Notes: generated by a model not told the origin, from the sequence alone. A stretch of 64,000 nucleotides of DNA from an uncultured Fibrobacter sp. (GCF_947166265.1 NZ_CAMVDO010000002.1:186001-250000); one strand, 5' to 3'. Positions 1 to 10,714 are shown, numbered from the stretch's first letter. Translations and numbers: made by a program.

Positions 1-973
1 GCCAGGCGAAGAAATTCGCGAGCACCGTTCCGCTGATGGAATGGTAGGCACAGCTCAAGGCGCAAGGCACCATGCAAAGCACAGACTCGGGATTCTTCGC
101 CACGTTTTCGGGATTGGCAAAGAAAGCCATGGCAAGCACCGTTGCCATACCGGCATTCTGCACTCCGACCTCGATGGCGATGGTCCTTTTTTTTGCTGTA
201 TTGAACTTGAAGAGCTTACCCACGCCGTAGCCAAGCACATAGCCGAGCGCATTGTGGCAGAACACCACTGCAAGTACCAGGAAAATCAGGCCAAGACCGT
301 TCGCAAACAGTTGCGGACGCACCGTCACGACGACGCCACCCACAATCATCATGAGGCCAATCACGCTCACCGCGGGCATATTCGCCTGAATTTCCTTGAA
401 CACGGCGCGCTTGCCAAGGAAATAGTTGCAGAGGAACCCGATCGTGATCGGCGCAATCGTTACATAAAGAATGTTCAGGAACATTCCCTTCGCATTCACG
501 TCGATGCTCGTATCGGCGAGCCACAGCACAAGCAGCGGAGTCATGATCGGAGCAAGGAGCGTACTGACCATCGTCATGCTCACGGAGTACGTGACATCGC
601 CACGGGCCAAGAAGCTCATGACGTTGCTCGAAACACCGCCCGGGCAGCACCCCACCAGGATGATGCCCACGGCAAGGTAAGGGTCAAGCCCGAAAACCTT
701 CGTGAGGCCGAACGCGACAAACGGCATGATCGTGTACTGCGCAACCGCACCGAGCAAAATGTGAAGCGGTTGCTTCATCAGGTTACGAACATCGTCCGTA
801 GAAATGGTGAGGCCCATACTCAGCATGATGACGCCGAGAATGATGGAAGAAACATTCCCGTGAACCCAGCTGAAAGCGATGGGCACGAAGAATGCGACTA
901 TTGCGCTTGCGATAACAAAGGGGGAAGCGTAGTTAGAAAGCAGACGGCAAAAAGCCTTGATTACTTTAAACAT
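1..973 (-). CDS. BASS-family bile acid:sodium symporter-like transporter (3' end beyond window)
   Basis: The frame is open without a stop from the ATG at 971-973 down to base 1 (324 codons). It encodes a very hydrophobic protein starting MFKVIKAFCRLLSNYASPFV. Visible family features are the segment VGCCPGGVSSNVMSFLARGD near residue 110 and EVGVQNAGMATVLAMAFF near residue 270; these are the two conserved, substrate- and Na+-contacting regions of the SBF/BASS fold, which has about ten membrane helices. The family imports bile acids, pantothenate or keto acids with sodium; the substrate cannot be told here. The C-terminus lies outside the window. No clear ribosome-binding site precedes the ATG. 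It is followed by recD-side genes on the same strand, with no functional link visible. Confidence 0.88.
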   Translation of the reverse strand, partial: MFKVIKAFCRLLSNYASPFVIASAIVAFFVPIAFSWVHGNVSSIILGVIMLSMGLTISTDDVRNLMKQPLHILLGAVAQYTIMPFVAFGLTKVFGLDPYLAVGIILVGCCPGGVSSNVMSFLARGDVTYSVSMTMVSTLLAPIMTPLLVLWLADTSIDVNAKGMFLNILYVTIAPITIGFLCNYFLGKRAVFKEIQANMPAVSVIGLMMIVGGVVVTVRPQLFANGLGLIFLVLAVVFCHNALGYVLGYGVGKLFKFNTAKKRTIAIEVGVQNAGMATVLAMAFFANPENVAKNPESVLCMVPCALSCAYHSISGTVLANFFAW

Positions 974-1027
974 GCTACCAATATAGCAATTCACTCCAGA
1001 ATTTGAAATACACTAGTTTTCAAGTTC

Positions 1028-3163
1028 CTAGTCTTGATTGACGATTTCAATTCCCGTATCACGTTCGATGACTGTCTCGCAGGCCGCCTTGAAGGTTTCG
1101 GGAGTCGCGATGATGGTCACGGTCTTCTTCGCACGGGTGATTCCCGTGTAGAGAATCTGGTTGTTCAAAAGCGGGTGCCCTTTCTGTTTTGGTAGGAACA
1201 TCGTTACATGGTTGTATTCGGAACCCTGCGACTTGTGGATTGTAATCGCGAAGGCGCTCTCCACTGCATCGGCGGGCAAAAGGGCGAGGGGATACGCCAC
1301 AAAGTTACGTTCTTCTGCGCCCGTCTTGCCGTTCGGCTTTTTGAGCATAATATAGGGGACCGAATCCTTGAACAGGACAATTCCCGTATCGCCATTGTAT
1401 AGGCGATACATCGCCTGGTTTTTCGTCAGAATCAGAAGCTGACCTTCGAAATACTGAGAATTGGATTTGGGTTTCTTTTGGGAAGACTGTTCCTTACAAG
1501 GAGGATCCTTGATCAGGTTGCCGATAGTTTCGTTGATTTGTTCAACGCCTATGGCACCACGACGTTCCGCCGCCAAGATGCGTTTTTCTAAGGTCTTGTT
1601 CCAAACCGCATTACACAGGTCTTTCAGTTCATCAGAAGGATTCTCGAGCGCTTCGGGGTCAATCTTTGCCGCCATCCCGGGCAGTTTATCGAAATCTCCA
1701 ATCCAGCCCTCAAGAAACTTCGAGACATTCTCCTGTTCTTCTTTCTTTGTGGGAGTTTTTTCCAGTTCCTTGCCGGATTTGTCCTTTGATTTTTGGGGAA
1801 GCGTGTAATAATAAACGGCGTCCTCCGATTTTTTTTCATCGGTCTTTTTTCCCGAAAAAACAGGGTGCAACTCAAAAGTGACGTTGGGAGCCGAGATGTT
1901 TGGATCCTCTGCACAAGCCTTGATTGCCTTTGCAAGAACACCAATATTTGAATCGTCCGTATAGCGCACGGATTTGGTAAGCTTGGCAGTGAAATTCGTC
2001 CTAGAGGCGGATTCCAGAATGTTTCCCAACACGGCGCCTGCATCCACAGAAGGCAACTGATACGGGTCGCCCAGAATAAAGAGACGGGTGACCAAATCGC
2101 CGTTATCTTGACTTGGAATAGCTTGCAGCAGAGACGAGAACAGGTTCACGTCGATCATGCTCGCTTCGTCGATTACAAAGATTGACTTTTCGGGGAACTG
2201 GTTCTCGGCGTTGTAGGAAAAACCGTTGTCGGATCTGGAATACTTGAGCAGACGGTGAATTGTCATGCCTTCGAGATCCTTCAGCTTTGCATAAATCAGA
2301 GACTCTTTCAAGTCTTCATTTACATCATCGTTCAATCCTTTTTTCAGACTTTCAGACATACGGTCTGCGGCCTTGCCGCTCGGAGCAGCCAGGTAGATGG
2401 TGTACTCGCTGAGAGCCTTTGCTTGTTCCTTTAGAATCTCTTCGGAATTCAGGCCTTCGGTTTTAACATCTTTAACAATGTTCTCCAACACATGCCACAA
2501 GATATAAAGCACGACAGTTGTCTTGCCAGTGCCGGGACCACCTGTAATAATCAGATTCTCGTTCTGCCCGCGACGAACGACTTCTTCCTGTTCGGGGAAT
2601 AGAGATATGTCACTGATAGGTTTGAATTCCTCCGGATCCGTTCCCTTCTTTCCGAAAATACGGGCCATTGCGTCCTGAATTTCGCCTTTAGCCTTAAAGT
2701 GCTTCGCCATGTATAGGAACTGACAATGATACGGTTTGTCGTCAACCTTGGTGACGCCTTCTGCCTTCAGAAGGGGCGCATTATTGCCAATGATTTCCGA
2801 AAAATCGTTGCTATTCAAATCCGCGATGCCACTCTCGATAATTTCATTAAACGATTTTTCCAATTCGACAAAGTCAAAAGATTCCTCTTGACTTTTCTTT
2901 AATATCTTGAGGGCATCCCACTTTTTATTCCACTTTTCCTTGAACAATTTTGCATCAAGCGGGACGCGGGTGTTGCCGTCATCCCACAGCGAAAAGCAGA
3001 GGCAAAGGAACTTTTGCGTCGTTTCTGAAACAGAAGATTCCCCTTCAGATTTGCCTGATTTTATTTCAAGCAACAAGTGCAACAGGTGCCTATCCAATTC
3101 GGCAATGCCGCGCATTTCCTTCAGGTCGTTTATAAAAGAATCAATCTTGTTAAAGTTCATCAT
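1028..3163 (-). CDS. recD: Exodeoxyribonuclease V alpha subunit RecD (5'-3' helicase)
   Basis: 711-aa SF1B helicase, the 5'-3' motor of RecBCD, which processes double-strand breaks and degrades phage DNA. Walker A GGPGTGKT is at about residues 208-215, the DEAS Walker B at 332-335, a Gln-containing motif III (GDPYQLPSVDAG) follows, and the C-terminal UvrD-like domain carries HKSQGSEYNHV and YTGITRAKKTV (motifs V and VI). Length is slightly above the usual 600-650 aa, with a charged, low-similarity insert around residues 430-480. Last gene of recC-recB-recD; the gap to recB is only 16 bp, so it is surely cotranscribed. AAGGAG lies about 9 nt before the ATG at 3163, with a second ATG directly behind. 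Confidence 0.93.
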   Translation of the reverse strand: MMNFNKIDSFINDLKEMRGIAELDRHLLHLLLEIKSGKSEGESSVSETTQKFLCLCFSLWDDGNTRVPLDAKLFKEKWNKKWDALKILKKSQEESFDFVELEKSFNEIIESGIADLNSNDFSEIIGNNAPLLKAEGVTKVDDKPYHCQFLYMAKHFKAKGEIQDAMARIFGKKGTDPEEFKPISDISLFPEQEEVVRRGQNENLIITGGPGTGKTTVVLYILWHVLENIVKDVKTEGLNSEEILKEQAKALSEYTIYLAAPSGKAADRMSESLKKGLNDDVNEDLKESLIYAKLKDLEGMTIHRLLKYSRSDNGFSYNAENQFPEKSIFVIDEASMIDVNLFSSLLQAIPSQDNGDLVTRLFILGDPYQLPSVDAGAVLGNILESASRTNFTAKLTKSVRYTDDSNIGVLAKAIKACAEDPNISAPNVTFELHPVFSGKKTDEKKSEDAVYYYTLPQKSKDKSGKELEKTPTKKEEQENVSKFLEGWIGDFDKLPGMAAKIDPEALENPSDELKDLCNAVWNKTLEKRILAAERRGAIGVEQINETIGNLIKDPPCKEQSSQKKPKSNSQYFEGQLLILTKNQAMYRLYNGDTGIVLFKDSVPYIMLKKPNGKTGAEERNFVAYPLALLPADAVESAFAITIHKSQGSEYNHVTMFLPKQKGHPLLNNQILYTGITRAKKTVTIIATPETFKAACETVIERDTGIEIVNQD

Positions 3164-3179
3164 ATTTCGATTCTCCTTC

Positions 3180-6100
3180 TTATTTTTTGCCCTGCGTCAT
3201 CAGATCTTTAACGTTCTCATAGGCGGCTTCAAGGGTCTTGTAATCTTTCCAAGTTTGGGCGTAGATACCCTTGCCGGTTTTTCCATCAGTTCCGCGCAAG
3301 AAAGCATAGTAGATTCCGCCGAAATGCTTGTCGAAGATGTCTTTTTCCGACATGCCTTTGCAGAATGCGAAATTTTTAAGCCACTTGATTAAGCAGTAGC
3401 TGTAGAGCACGCGTTGCACGGAGTATTCCTCGTCGACCTTTTTCTTGACGCTGTCAGGATTATAGTCGTCAAGGAAGTCTGATTTCCAGTCCAGAATCGA
3501 ATAACGCTTATTGTCGCCTTCGCCACGCACGAACAAGAGGTCTATAAAGCCCTTGCACACGCGATGCAGTGTCACAAACGCTTCGGAGTTTTCGTCCTCG
3601 ACATCGGCGTTCAAGCCGAACTGCACTTCGGGCTTGTGAGCATTTTTATCCAGTTCTACCAATCGGAATGGAGGCGCCGATTCGGCAAATTTACCACCCG
3701 CAATAACGGGGAGCGTTGCATGCAGCGTGTTATAAAGATAACGGAGCGTGATATCCATCCATTCTTCTTCGTGAGTTGCAAGCGGAAGCGATTCTGCACC
3801 GAATTCTTCCTTGATGATGTTCTTCAGCTTTGCTGGAACATTTTTCTGCCATTTTTCAAATGGGGTATCGAGATCGCCAAAGTTTTCAAATTCAGATTTT
3901 TCCAACGTATTGTGCAACACGTTACCGATCTTTGCACCGCGGGGATATTTTTCTTCGGCTTGAGAGAGTTGCTCGGGTTCGCACAGTTCGGTGTCGGCAG
4001 CATTGCCTAAAACGACATCGGGGTCAATTTTCTTTTGTTCCTTTTTCGCCTCTTCCGAAGACACCTGAGGAGCGTCATCGGAATCGAACCGATGCAGTTC
4101 CTGAGTTTCAATTTCATTCTCTTCCGTTTTATTTTCTGAACCGGGCTTGGCAACGCGCGATGCAAGCGACGAGTACGAATACTGCAGAATCGCCTTGCCG
4201 GGAAGCGTTGACTGGAGGGTGGACATTTGATCAATAGCTGATTCTTTTGTACCTAGACTTATTTTACCATTAATCTCTCTCTGTTTTTTCAATATGTTAT
4301 TAATCAAAACTTCCTTTAAATCATTTGGTTTAAAGTCTTCTACAGAGGGCAAAATTTCATAATACGGGATTCCCGTTTCACCAACGTATTTATCACGACA
4401 GGTGTTTTTGAAATTTTCAATAGAGTTCTGTAAAAATTGATACTCTGGATACTTTAAACAACCATTTTTGTCTACTTCAATCCATTTTTTATATTGAGGC
4501 AAAATCAAAACAGACGAGGCTCTTGTAAAATCTACATAGAACAAACGCTTCCATTCTTCTAGTTCTTCAGCCTTTCTTTTTGCTTTTGCAGAATCACCAA
4601 ATCCAATATAAATGTTGTCTTTGTTATGGAACAACGACGGTTCAACAGGGTCCTGGTAATGATGCTTAAACCCTGCCGTCGAAATCACCACCGGGAACTC
4701 AAGACCCTTAGACGCATGGATTGTCATCAACTGAACAGCATCAAAATCCGATGCTTGCTCAACCAAATCTCCATTTTCGTCATCGGCGGATTCCTCATAG
4801 CGAGCAAGGCCATCTAAATGTCGAACTAAATCTTCTAAGGAGCACTTGTGGTTATACAAGTAATCTATCGCATAATTGCCAATCTGACGCAAGCGAGCCA
4901 GGCTCTGTAATCTGGAGACATCCATCAAACGTTTTTCAATTTCAGAATCCTTATACACCCGTTCCATCATTTCCGCATAACGATGCTTTAACGCAAGCAT
5001 GCGCCATTCGTAGATTCTTATACGATACTTATTATCGGGCCTATCAAAAACATCACTTTCAATGTAACGAAGTTTGTCAAGCCCATCAACATCAAAATGG
5101 AAGAAATCTGTGATAAGAGCTTCGCTCAAAAGCCGACGGTTCCAATAAGAGAAGTCGGGGGCACACAATGCATTGAATATCGCCACCCACTCTTTACATT
5201 CGCGACTTTTAAAAAGAGAATTTTCCTTATAATGCGTATACGGAATGCCTGCACGACGCATTGCATCTTTGAAAAATTCCATTTCTGGGCGAGATTTTGC
5301 AAGAATTGCAAAGTCTTTAAAAGACACATTTTTCAATTTATCCGTATGCCCAGGCTTACCAAAATCTTTATCAAATACCTGGAGTTTCGTTTTTTCGCCT
5401 TCAAACGCGCACCAATTTACAATTTGCGTTACGACGTTTTCTGCGAAAGATTGAGGTTCGCATTTTTCATTTATCCAGATTGACGGGATAACTTCGCCTA
5501 AAACCTTGGGTGGTTCTTTTTGCAAATCTTCTGCTGGCGGCAAAGACGACTTGAATTCAATTTTTTGTCCAGTTCCTTCTGGCGCAGAAAAATATTCGCC
5601 ACCAAAAAGAATATTGCACCCTTCAATAATTCCATTTGTAGATCTATAATTGTTTTCTAGCAGTCTACCTTCGCCAATTTTCGTGATTGCCTGTTGGTAA
5701 ACATTAACATCGGCTCCTTGGAAACTATAGATTGATTGTTTCGGATCTCCCACAACAAAAATGGAATGATCTGCGGCTTCTTGGAAAACCGATTTGAATA
5801 CATCCCACTGCAACTGGTTTGTATCCTGGAATTCATCGATAATGGCGAACAAATACTGCGCGCGGAGTTTTTCTTTCAGGGATGATCCAGCTGACATGAC
5901 TTCCTTATGCACGGAAAGAATCATATCATTATAAGACTGTAGTTTCTTTTCTGCCTTATCCTTTTGCCAAGCCTCAAAGAGTTCTCGCGTCGCATTGATT
6001 AAGAACTCATAGTGTTTCGAAGTATTTTCGCAAAAATCCTTGATCTGCTTCTGGAGATCTTTTAATTCGTAAAGTCTTGCAAAAACATATTTCAAGGATT

Positions 6101-6995
6101 TGCCAAAAGCATCTTCTGGGACTTCTATTAATTTTTTACCAATTTTTCCTTGCGTAAAAGGGTTTGCACCCGTACTTTTCCAAGATTTTACGGCCTTTAG
6201 TAGATTCGGCAGCGAAAAAGGCTGCACATCTAGAACTCCTCTACTTTCAAATTCAGCCCTGTATGAATCCACTCCACTATGTTCCAAAACATCTAAACAT
6301 TTTGCAAATGTTTTAAATTGGAGTAAATGTTCACTTTTTACTTCATCTTTCATCGTTTGAGCGACATCCAAACTGATTGAATCATCGGCCCACACGAATT
6401 CGCCTATATCCAATTTCACAATGTCCAGATTATCAGGTCCCTTGCCTTTATACATGTCAACTGATTTTTTTAATTTTTTCTTTAATCTGTTGACAAAAGT
6501 ATTCGCATCCTCTTCAGCGCTCAAAAGAACCTGATATTCAGGATTTTGAGGCCACACATCACGCACAAACCGATCAATCAAATCTTCAATTTTAGAATCA
6601 TCAACCACACCTACATCAAAGGGTCTACCCGCATCATACGCATATTCCTTCAATGTTTTTTGGCAGAAAGAATGTATCGTAAAAATAGCGGCGTTATCCA
6701 CATCTTGATACGCCTTACGGAAATAGCCCAATTGTTCTTCGGTCAACCGGTCTTCACCATTATCAATCAAGCCCTTTTCTAAGACTTCATCAATTTTCTT
6801 GCGAATACGGTCTTTTAGTTCACCTGCCGCTTTTTCCGTGTAGGTGACGATTAGAATTTTCTTTAGCGGAGTTCCTTCGGATATAAGCCTTGCAACCATC
6901 AACTGAATGGTATAAGTTTTGCCCGTTCCAGCAGAAGCTTCAATAAAAAGGTTCTGATAAGGCTTTCTAAAATCTTTAAATTCAAACGCTTTCAT
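3180..6995 (-). CDS. recB: Exodeoxyribonuclease V beta subunit RecB (3'-5' helicase and nuclease)
   Basis: 1271-aa UvrD/Rep-type helicase fused to a PD-(D/E)xK nuclease. Walker A ASAGTGKT sits at residues 20-27 and the DEFQDT motif near 390. Motif V/VI sequences appear as MTIHASKGLEFPVV and RLFYVDFTRA. The C-terminal nuclease looks intact: His in IGNVLHNTLEKS, Asp in GFIDLLF, and Asp/Lys in SILDWKSDF, matching the H-D-D-K residues of the family. In the complex RecB unwinds 3'-5' and cuts DNA. It lies 12 bp behind recC and 16 bp ahead of recD. Base composition is uneven by eye: the part encoding roughly the first two-thirds (about 4240-6995) is AT-richer than the rest, suggesting mosaic exchange. 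Confidence 0.93.
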   Translation of the reverse strand: MKAFEFKDFRKPYQNLFIEASAGTGKTYTIQLMVARLISEGTPLKKILIVTYTEKAAGELKDRIRKKIDEVLEKGLIDNGEDRLTEEQLGYFRKAYQDVDNAAIFTIHSFCQKTLKEYAYDAGRPFDVGVVDDSKIEDLIDRFVRDVWPQNPEYQVLLSAEEDANTFVNRLKKKLKKSVDMYKGKGPDNLDIVKLDIGEFVWADDSISLDVAQTMKDEVKSEHLLQFKTFAKCLDVLEHSGVDSYRAEFESRGVLDVQPFSLPNLLKAVKSWKSTGANPFTQGKIGKKLIEVPEDAFGKSLKYVFARLYELKDLQKQIKDFCENTSKHYEFLINATRELFEAWQKDKAEKKLQSYNDMILSVHKEVMSAGSSLKEKLRAQYLFAIIDEFQDTNQLQWDVFKSVFQEAADHSIFVVGDPKQSIYSFQGADVNVYQQAITKIGEGRLLENNYRSTNGIIEGCNILFGGEYFSAPEGTGQKIEFKSSLPPAEDLQKEPPKVLGEVIPSIWINEKCEPQSFAENVVTQIVNWCAFEGEKTKLQVFDKDFGKPGHTDKLKNVSFKDFAILAKSRPEMEFFKDAMRRAGIPYTHYKENSLFKSRECKEWVAIFNALCAPDFSYWNRRLLSEALITDFFHFDVDGLDKLRYIESDVFDRPDNKYRIRIYEWRMLALKHRYAEMMERVYKDSEIEKRLMDVSRLQSLARLRQIGNYAIDYLYNHKCSLEDLVRHLDGLARYEESADDENGDLVEQASDFDAVQLMTIHASKGLEFPVVISTAGFKHHYQDPVEPSLFHNKDNIYIGFGDSAKAKRKAEELEEWKRLFYVDFTRASSVLILPQYKKWIEVDKNGCLKYPEYQFLQNSIENFKNTCRDKYVGETGIPYYEILPSVEDFKPNDLKEVLINNILKKQREINGKISLGTKESAIDQMSTLQSTLPGKAILQYSYSSLASRVAKPGSENKTEENEIETQELHRFDSDDAPQVSSEEAKKEQKKIDPDVVLGNAADTELCEPEQLSQAEEKYPRGAKIGNVLHNTLEKSEFENFGDLDTPFEKWQKNVPAKLKNIIKEEFGAESLPLATHEEEWMDITLRYLYNTLHATLPVIAGGKFAESAPPFRLVELDKNAHKPEVQFGLNADVEDENSEAFVTLHRVCKGFIDLLFVRGEGDNKRYSILDWKSDFLDDYNPDSVKKKVDEEYSVQRVLYSYCLIKWLKNFAFCKGMSEKDIFDKHFGGIYYAFLRGTDGKTGKGIYAQTWKDYKTLEAAYENVKDLMTQGKK

Positions 6996-7007
6996 ATATC
7001 CTCTCTA

Positions 7008-10000
7008 TTATGCCCTGGGCTTGTTACTAGGAGCCATTTCGGCCATTTTTTTAACAGACTGTTTCCATTCTTCCAAGAAGGTCTCTGCTTCAAAGCCAAC
7101 ATCCTGAACAGGATCAAATAAATCCTTCTTCTCAAAGTTCGCCCAAGGGCCGTTGATGAGTTGATCTCGAAATTCATAAATCAACCCCTTAGAATTTCTC
7201 GGGGGATTTTCTATTTCTTCCTTGAAACTATTAAGCATTTCATAAGGAACGGCCTTACCAAAGACCTTTCCTTTTTCACCGACAAACGCCATCCTATAAA
7301 TGTCACATAGCATTTTGCGAGCATTTTCTGGCGTTGTCGAAACGGTCGCCTTCTTGGGTTTCTTAGCCTTTGAACAATAAAAATCAACCTTAATTGTTTT
7401 TTCTGCTTCGTCATCCTTTAAAGCAATCAAAGCCAAAGACTTGACATATGCAGACAACCAACGTTCACTACGAACAGAATCAGAGGTTGTGATTTCAATA
7501 AATTCATCAACCTTTTTAAGTTCCTTATTATTGCACCAGTCAAGAGAGCCCGTCAGTACCCAACGCACTCCATCCGTTTCAAACGAGAGATTTTGAATTT
7601 TCTCGCCATAGCTCCAATTTTCTTTTATAGAATTCACAAGATCCGGAGTTTTTTCTATTTGCTCCAAAAGCGATTTTCTTTCATTTTCCAAAAATTCCCA
7701 TTGTTTTTTTTCATAGTTGCCATCTGGCATTTTCCCTATTCTTTTTAGATCACTCTTAACATCGCTCTCTTTTTCATCCTTCGAAAGAGCTTCTACAAGC
7801 ATTTTTTTCAACACAATGCTTGAATCTAATGCATCAAAGCTTATTGGTTCAAATAATTCCTTTTCAACATTTTCTTCATCATCGCTTTTCAACATTTGAT
7901 TCACTCGGAACTGGAATGGATCAAACAAGAATTTTGACAACTGCGAAAAGGACACTCGTTCAGGAGGCTTTGGAAGTTTGCCTTTTAAAGAAGAAGCTTC
8001 CGTTTTCACCGAGCAACCGTCCACTTCATTTAGCGGGCTCTCCCCAATCATTGCAGAATACGCTTCCTTATTCCGCAAACTCTTCTGCGTCCAAAGATCA
8101 GTATAATCTCGATTTTCATCAAGGGAAATCGTTTCTTCTTTCCACTTGAGCGATTTTCCGTTAGCGTCTTTTTCCGCAACGGCTTCAATAAACTTGCGCA
8201 AGTCGTTTACCACCGAAGACGGGTAAAGTTCAGCATCTTTCTTGATGTCTTTATTCACGTAGCTCAAATGGAAGCTTTCGCTTGTGCTCATGAGCTGGCA
8301 AAGGAAAGCGTAGCGGTTCTTCGCTATCGGAGAATCGTCGCCGGGCCATGGGTAGCAGGACTTACGCAGGTCAAGCGTATTGCGCTGCTTTGCACCGGGG
8401 AAACTTGCCGCATCGGCACCGATAAAGAACAGGTGCTTTACGGGAATTGTCCTGTTCGGTACGAACTTCATAAAGGTGACTCCGTTCACGAACAGGTTAC
8501 CACAGCTATACTCCGTACCCTGTGCGGCAAGCAACAAACTCTGCTTGACGATGTTCATCGAAATTTTAGAAGCATTTGCGGAGAACTGGCAGTAAAGCTG
8601 TTCCAGCGCCTCGGCAACACGCTTGTGCACAATGTCTTCGCTCTTCAGGGACTTGGGCGTATTCTGCATTCCGATCCATTCATCCAAGAGCGCAGATAGC
8701 TCGCCCAATTGTTCGCGATCGATTTTCTTGCGGAAGTCGCTTTCCGTCTCGGATTTCTCGGATTCATCGCAGCCGAATTCTATCCAGCGTTCAAGGGATT
8801 CAATACATTCCACAAACCGGCAAAGCGAGGCCTTGTCCGAGCAGGCCATATCCGCGTAAGGTCTATATTCATTACCACCAAACGAGACATCGTCAGTCGT
8901 CATCTGCGCAAGGAGCAGACGCTTTACCACCTTGTCCCAGTCATCCTTCTTAACCAACTCATCCGCATCATTCTTCGTATCGCGTGTGCGGTAGGTATTC
9001 GTTTCGGCGACCCATTCCTGCCAGGCATCAATTTCTTCGTTTCTGATGCCGCGAGCAGTTTGTACCACGGGATTGCGAACCAATGCGAAAAAGTCCGGAC
9101 GCGTAATGCTCTTCTGCGCGAGAATTGAGAATAGATTGCTTAGCGCATTTTCTGTAAGCGAAGCCTTGGCAGGTGAATCGACAATCGCAAAACGTACGTG
9201 CAAGAAGCCATTTTCATTCTTGGAATCTTTTACGGGAGTCTGGTCAAAAACCATGTTGATTGCCGTGCGGTATTCATCCAGGCAAGGCGACACCACAAGG
9301 ACGTCTTCGACTCGTGCACCACCATTCAACAGTTCGCATATTCGAGTATGCAGATTTTCAATTTCGCGGATTTTTGTAGGTGCGGCAGTCACATCGAGAG
9401 ATTTATCGGACAAATCGCCTTCAGTCACGTCACTCAGTTTTTGGCGATGAGCGATGGAATACTGAACCTTGTGCAAGAGAGTATCTTGCTCTATTTCGGC
9501 TTCCTGACCGGACTCATCGACATTTCCCTTAAAATCAAAATCGTAATCCGACGCTATACACCAAAGCTTGATGTTGTCACGACCCGAGCGGCCCCAACTA
9601 GCAAGCAAGTCGTTTTCCTGGTTCAACGAATCGGCACATTCGGGGATATCATCAATATCCGTTTCAAACTTTCCTGCGGTCAACTGGGCAGGATCACGCA
9701 CCTGCATGCGTTCCTGAATTTGGTCGATATTTCCTGTTTCGGATTTCCAATTGCCTTTAGATACATTCCATCGGCGGCAAACAGAGTCTTTTTCAAGCTT
9801 TGTATCTTCCCAGAATTCCATACACGGGTTCTGAATGTAGGCATACACATCGTACTGGGCGGCAAACTTCTGCAAGATGACACGGTAGAATTGACCCATC
9901 CCCGAAAGCCCGAAAATAAACACCGGGAGAGGAGCACCATCACCACCCTTAGGCAATTTGTCCAAATTAAAATCGCCTTCGTTGCACGCCTTGAACAAAT

Positions 10001-10676
10001 ACGGAATTGTATTGTACTCCCTTTTTTCGCCTGTACGTCCGGCCTCTTTTTCAAAAACTTGCGTAAGCAGAGACTTGTTATTTGCTTGTGTATGGAATAT
10101 GGCGGAATAAAGCTTGCGTTGCCATTTCTCGCGAAGTTCCAAAGACTCCTTGGTTTCGGTAAAGAAGAGTCCATCTTTTTCACTTACGTCCTGTTTCCAC
10201 TTGTCCAGAAAGCCATCTTTTCCACCAACAAAACCCTTCGGTCGACTCGTTTCGTAGTCCAGGAACATTGAAGCCATTTTCGATGCAAAGTCGAAAAGAT
10301 GGTTATAGTCAAGCTTGCCGTCTACTTCCAAGTAACGGGTCACTTCGTCGTCGCCTTCGCTGCAGAGAGTCTTGTAGTTGTTGTCCTTTTCCAAATACGC
10401 AAGGATGACGTTCGTGAGCATTTCTGCCGTCAATTTTTTCTTGGAATCATCTTTTCCCACCAGGATATCGAACAGGAACCTGTCAATGGTACTCTTGTTC
10501 AAGTTGGCGAGAACGCCCTTCTTTTTCATCCAGCGCAGGCGGAACCATTGTTCAAGTTTCGGGTCCGGGAATATCACGACCGGCGCATTGAACGGATCCT
10601 TCCATTCTTTAGAGACAGCTTCAATCATCTCGTCAGCGAGATGTTCCAGATTCAGGGCAAATTTCAAGTGTAGCAT
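7008..10676 (-). CDS. recC: Exodeoxyribonuclease V gamma subunit RecC
   Basis: 1222-aa RecC, the subunit that recognises Chi and splits the duplex. The N-terminus (residues 1-60: APVVIFPDPKLEQWFRLRWM... STIDRFLFDIL) matches the degenerate helicase start of the family, with no Walker A. The middle holds VEDVLVVSPCLDEYRTAINMVF and FLHVRFAIVDSP, and the C-terminal half carries PERVSFSQLSKFLFDPFQFRVNQML, the typical lead into the inactivated nuclease-like domain. Identity rests also on length and on position directly ahead of recB and recD. It has its own near-consensus promoter at 10715-10743. The last third (about 7008-8050) is AT-rich like the adjoining recB part. Confidence 0.9.
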   Translation of the reverse strand: MLHLKFALNLEHLADEMIEAVSKEWKDPFNAPVVIFPDPKLEQWFRLRWMKKKGVLANLNKSTIDRFLFDILVGKDDSKKKLTAEMLTNVILAYLEKDNNYKTLCSEGDDEVTRYLEVDGKLDYNHLFDFASKMASMFLDYETSRPKGFVGGKDGFLDKWKQDVSEKDGLFFTETKESLELREKWQRKLYSAIFHTQANNKSLLTQVFEKEAGRTGEKREYNTIPYLFKACNEGDFNLDKLPKGGDGAPLPVFIFGLSGMGQFYRVILQKFAAQYDVYAYIQNPCMEFWEDTKLEKDSVCRRWNVSKGNWKSETGNIDQIQERMQVRDPAQLTAGKFETDIDDIPECADSLNQENDLLASWGRSGRDNIKLWCIASDYDFDFKGNVDESGQEAEIEQDTLLHKVQYSIAHRQKLSDVTEGDLSDKSLDVTAAPTKIREIENLHTRICELLNGGARVEDVLVVSPCLDEYRTAINMVFDQTPVKDSKNENGFLHVRFAIVDSPAKASLTENALSNLFSILAQKSITRPDFFALVRNPVVQTARGIRNEEIDAWQEWVAETNTYRTRDTKNDADELVKKDDWDKVVKRLLLAQMTTDDVSFGGNEYRPYADMACSDKASLCRFVECIESLERWIEFGCDESEKSETESDFRKKIDREQLGELSALLDEWIGMQNTPKSLKSEDIVHKRVAEALEQLYCQFSANASKISMNIVKQSLLLAAQGTEYSCGNLFVNGVTFMKFVPNRTIPVKHLFFIGADAASFPGAKQRNTLDLRKSCYPWPGDDSPIAKNRYAFLCQLMSTSESFHLSYVNKDIKKDAELYPSSVVNDLRKFIEAVAEKDANGKSLKWKEETISLDENRDYTDLWTQKSLRNKEAYSAMIGESPLNEVDGCSVKTEASSLKGKLPKPPERVSFSQLSKFLFDPFQFRVNQMLKSDDEENVEKELFEPISFDALDSSIVLKKMLVEALSKDEKESDVKSDLKRIGKMPDGNYEKKQWEFLENERKSLLEQIEKTPDLVNSIKENWSYGEKIQNLSFETDGVRWVLTGSLDWCNNKELKKVDEFIEITTSDSVRSERWLSAYVKSLALIALKDDEAEKTIKVDFYCSKAKKPKKATVSTTPENARKMLCDIYRMAFVGEKGKVFGKAVPYEMLNSFKEEIENPPRNSKGLIYEFRDQLINGPWANFEKKDLFDPVQDVGFEAETFLEEWKQSVKKMAEMAPSNKPRA

Positions 10677-10714
10677 AGCAAGAATATAGTTACTCGTTAA
10701 TCGTTTTTACATTT

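Noticed and set aside
41-1006. Plus-strand open frame of 321 codons
   Set aside because: It is rich in His/Arg and lies opposite the clear BASS transporter, which reads as a proper membrane protein on the minus strand.
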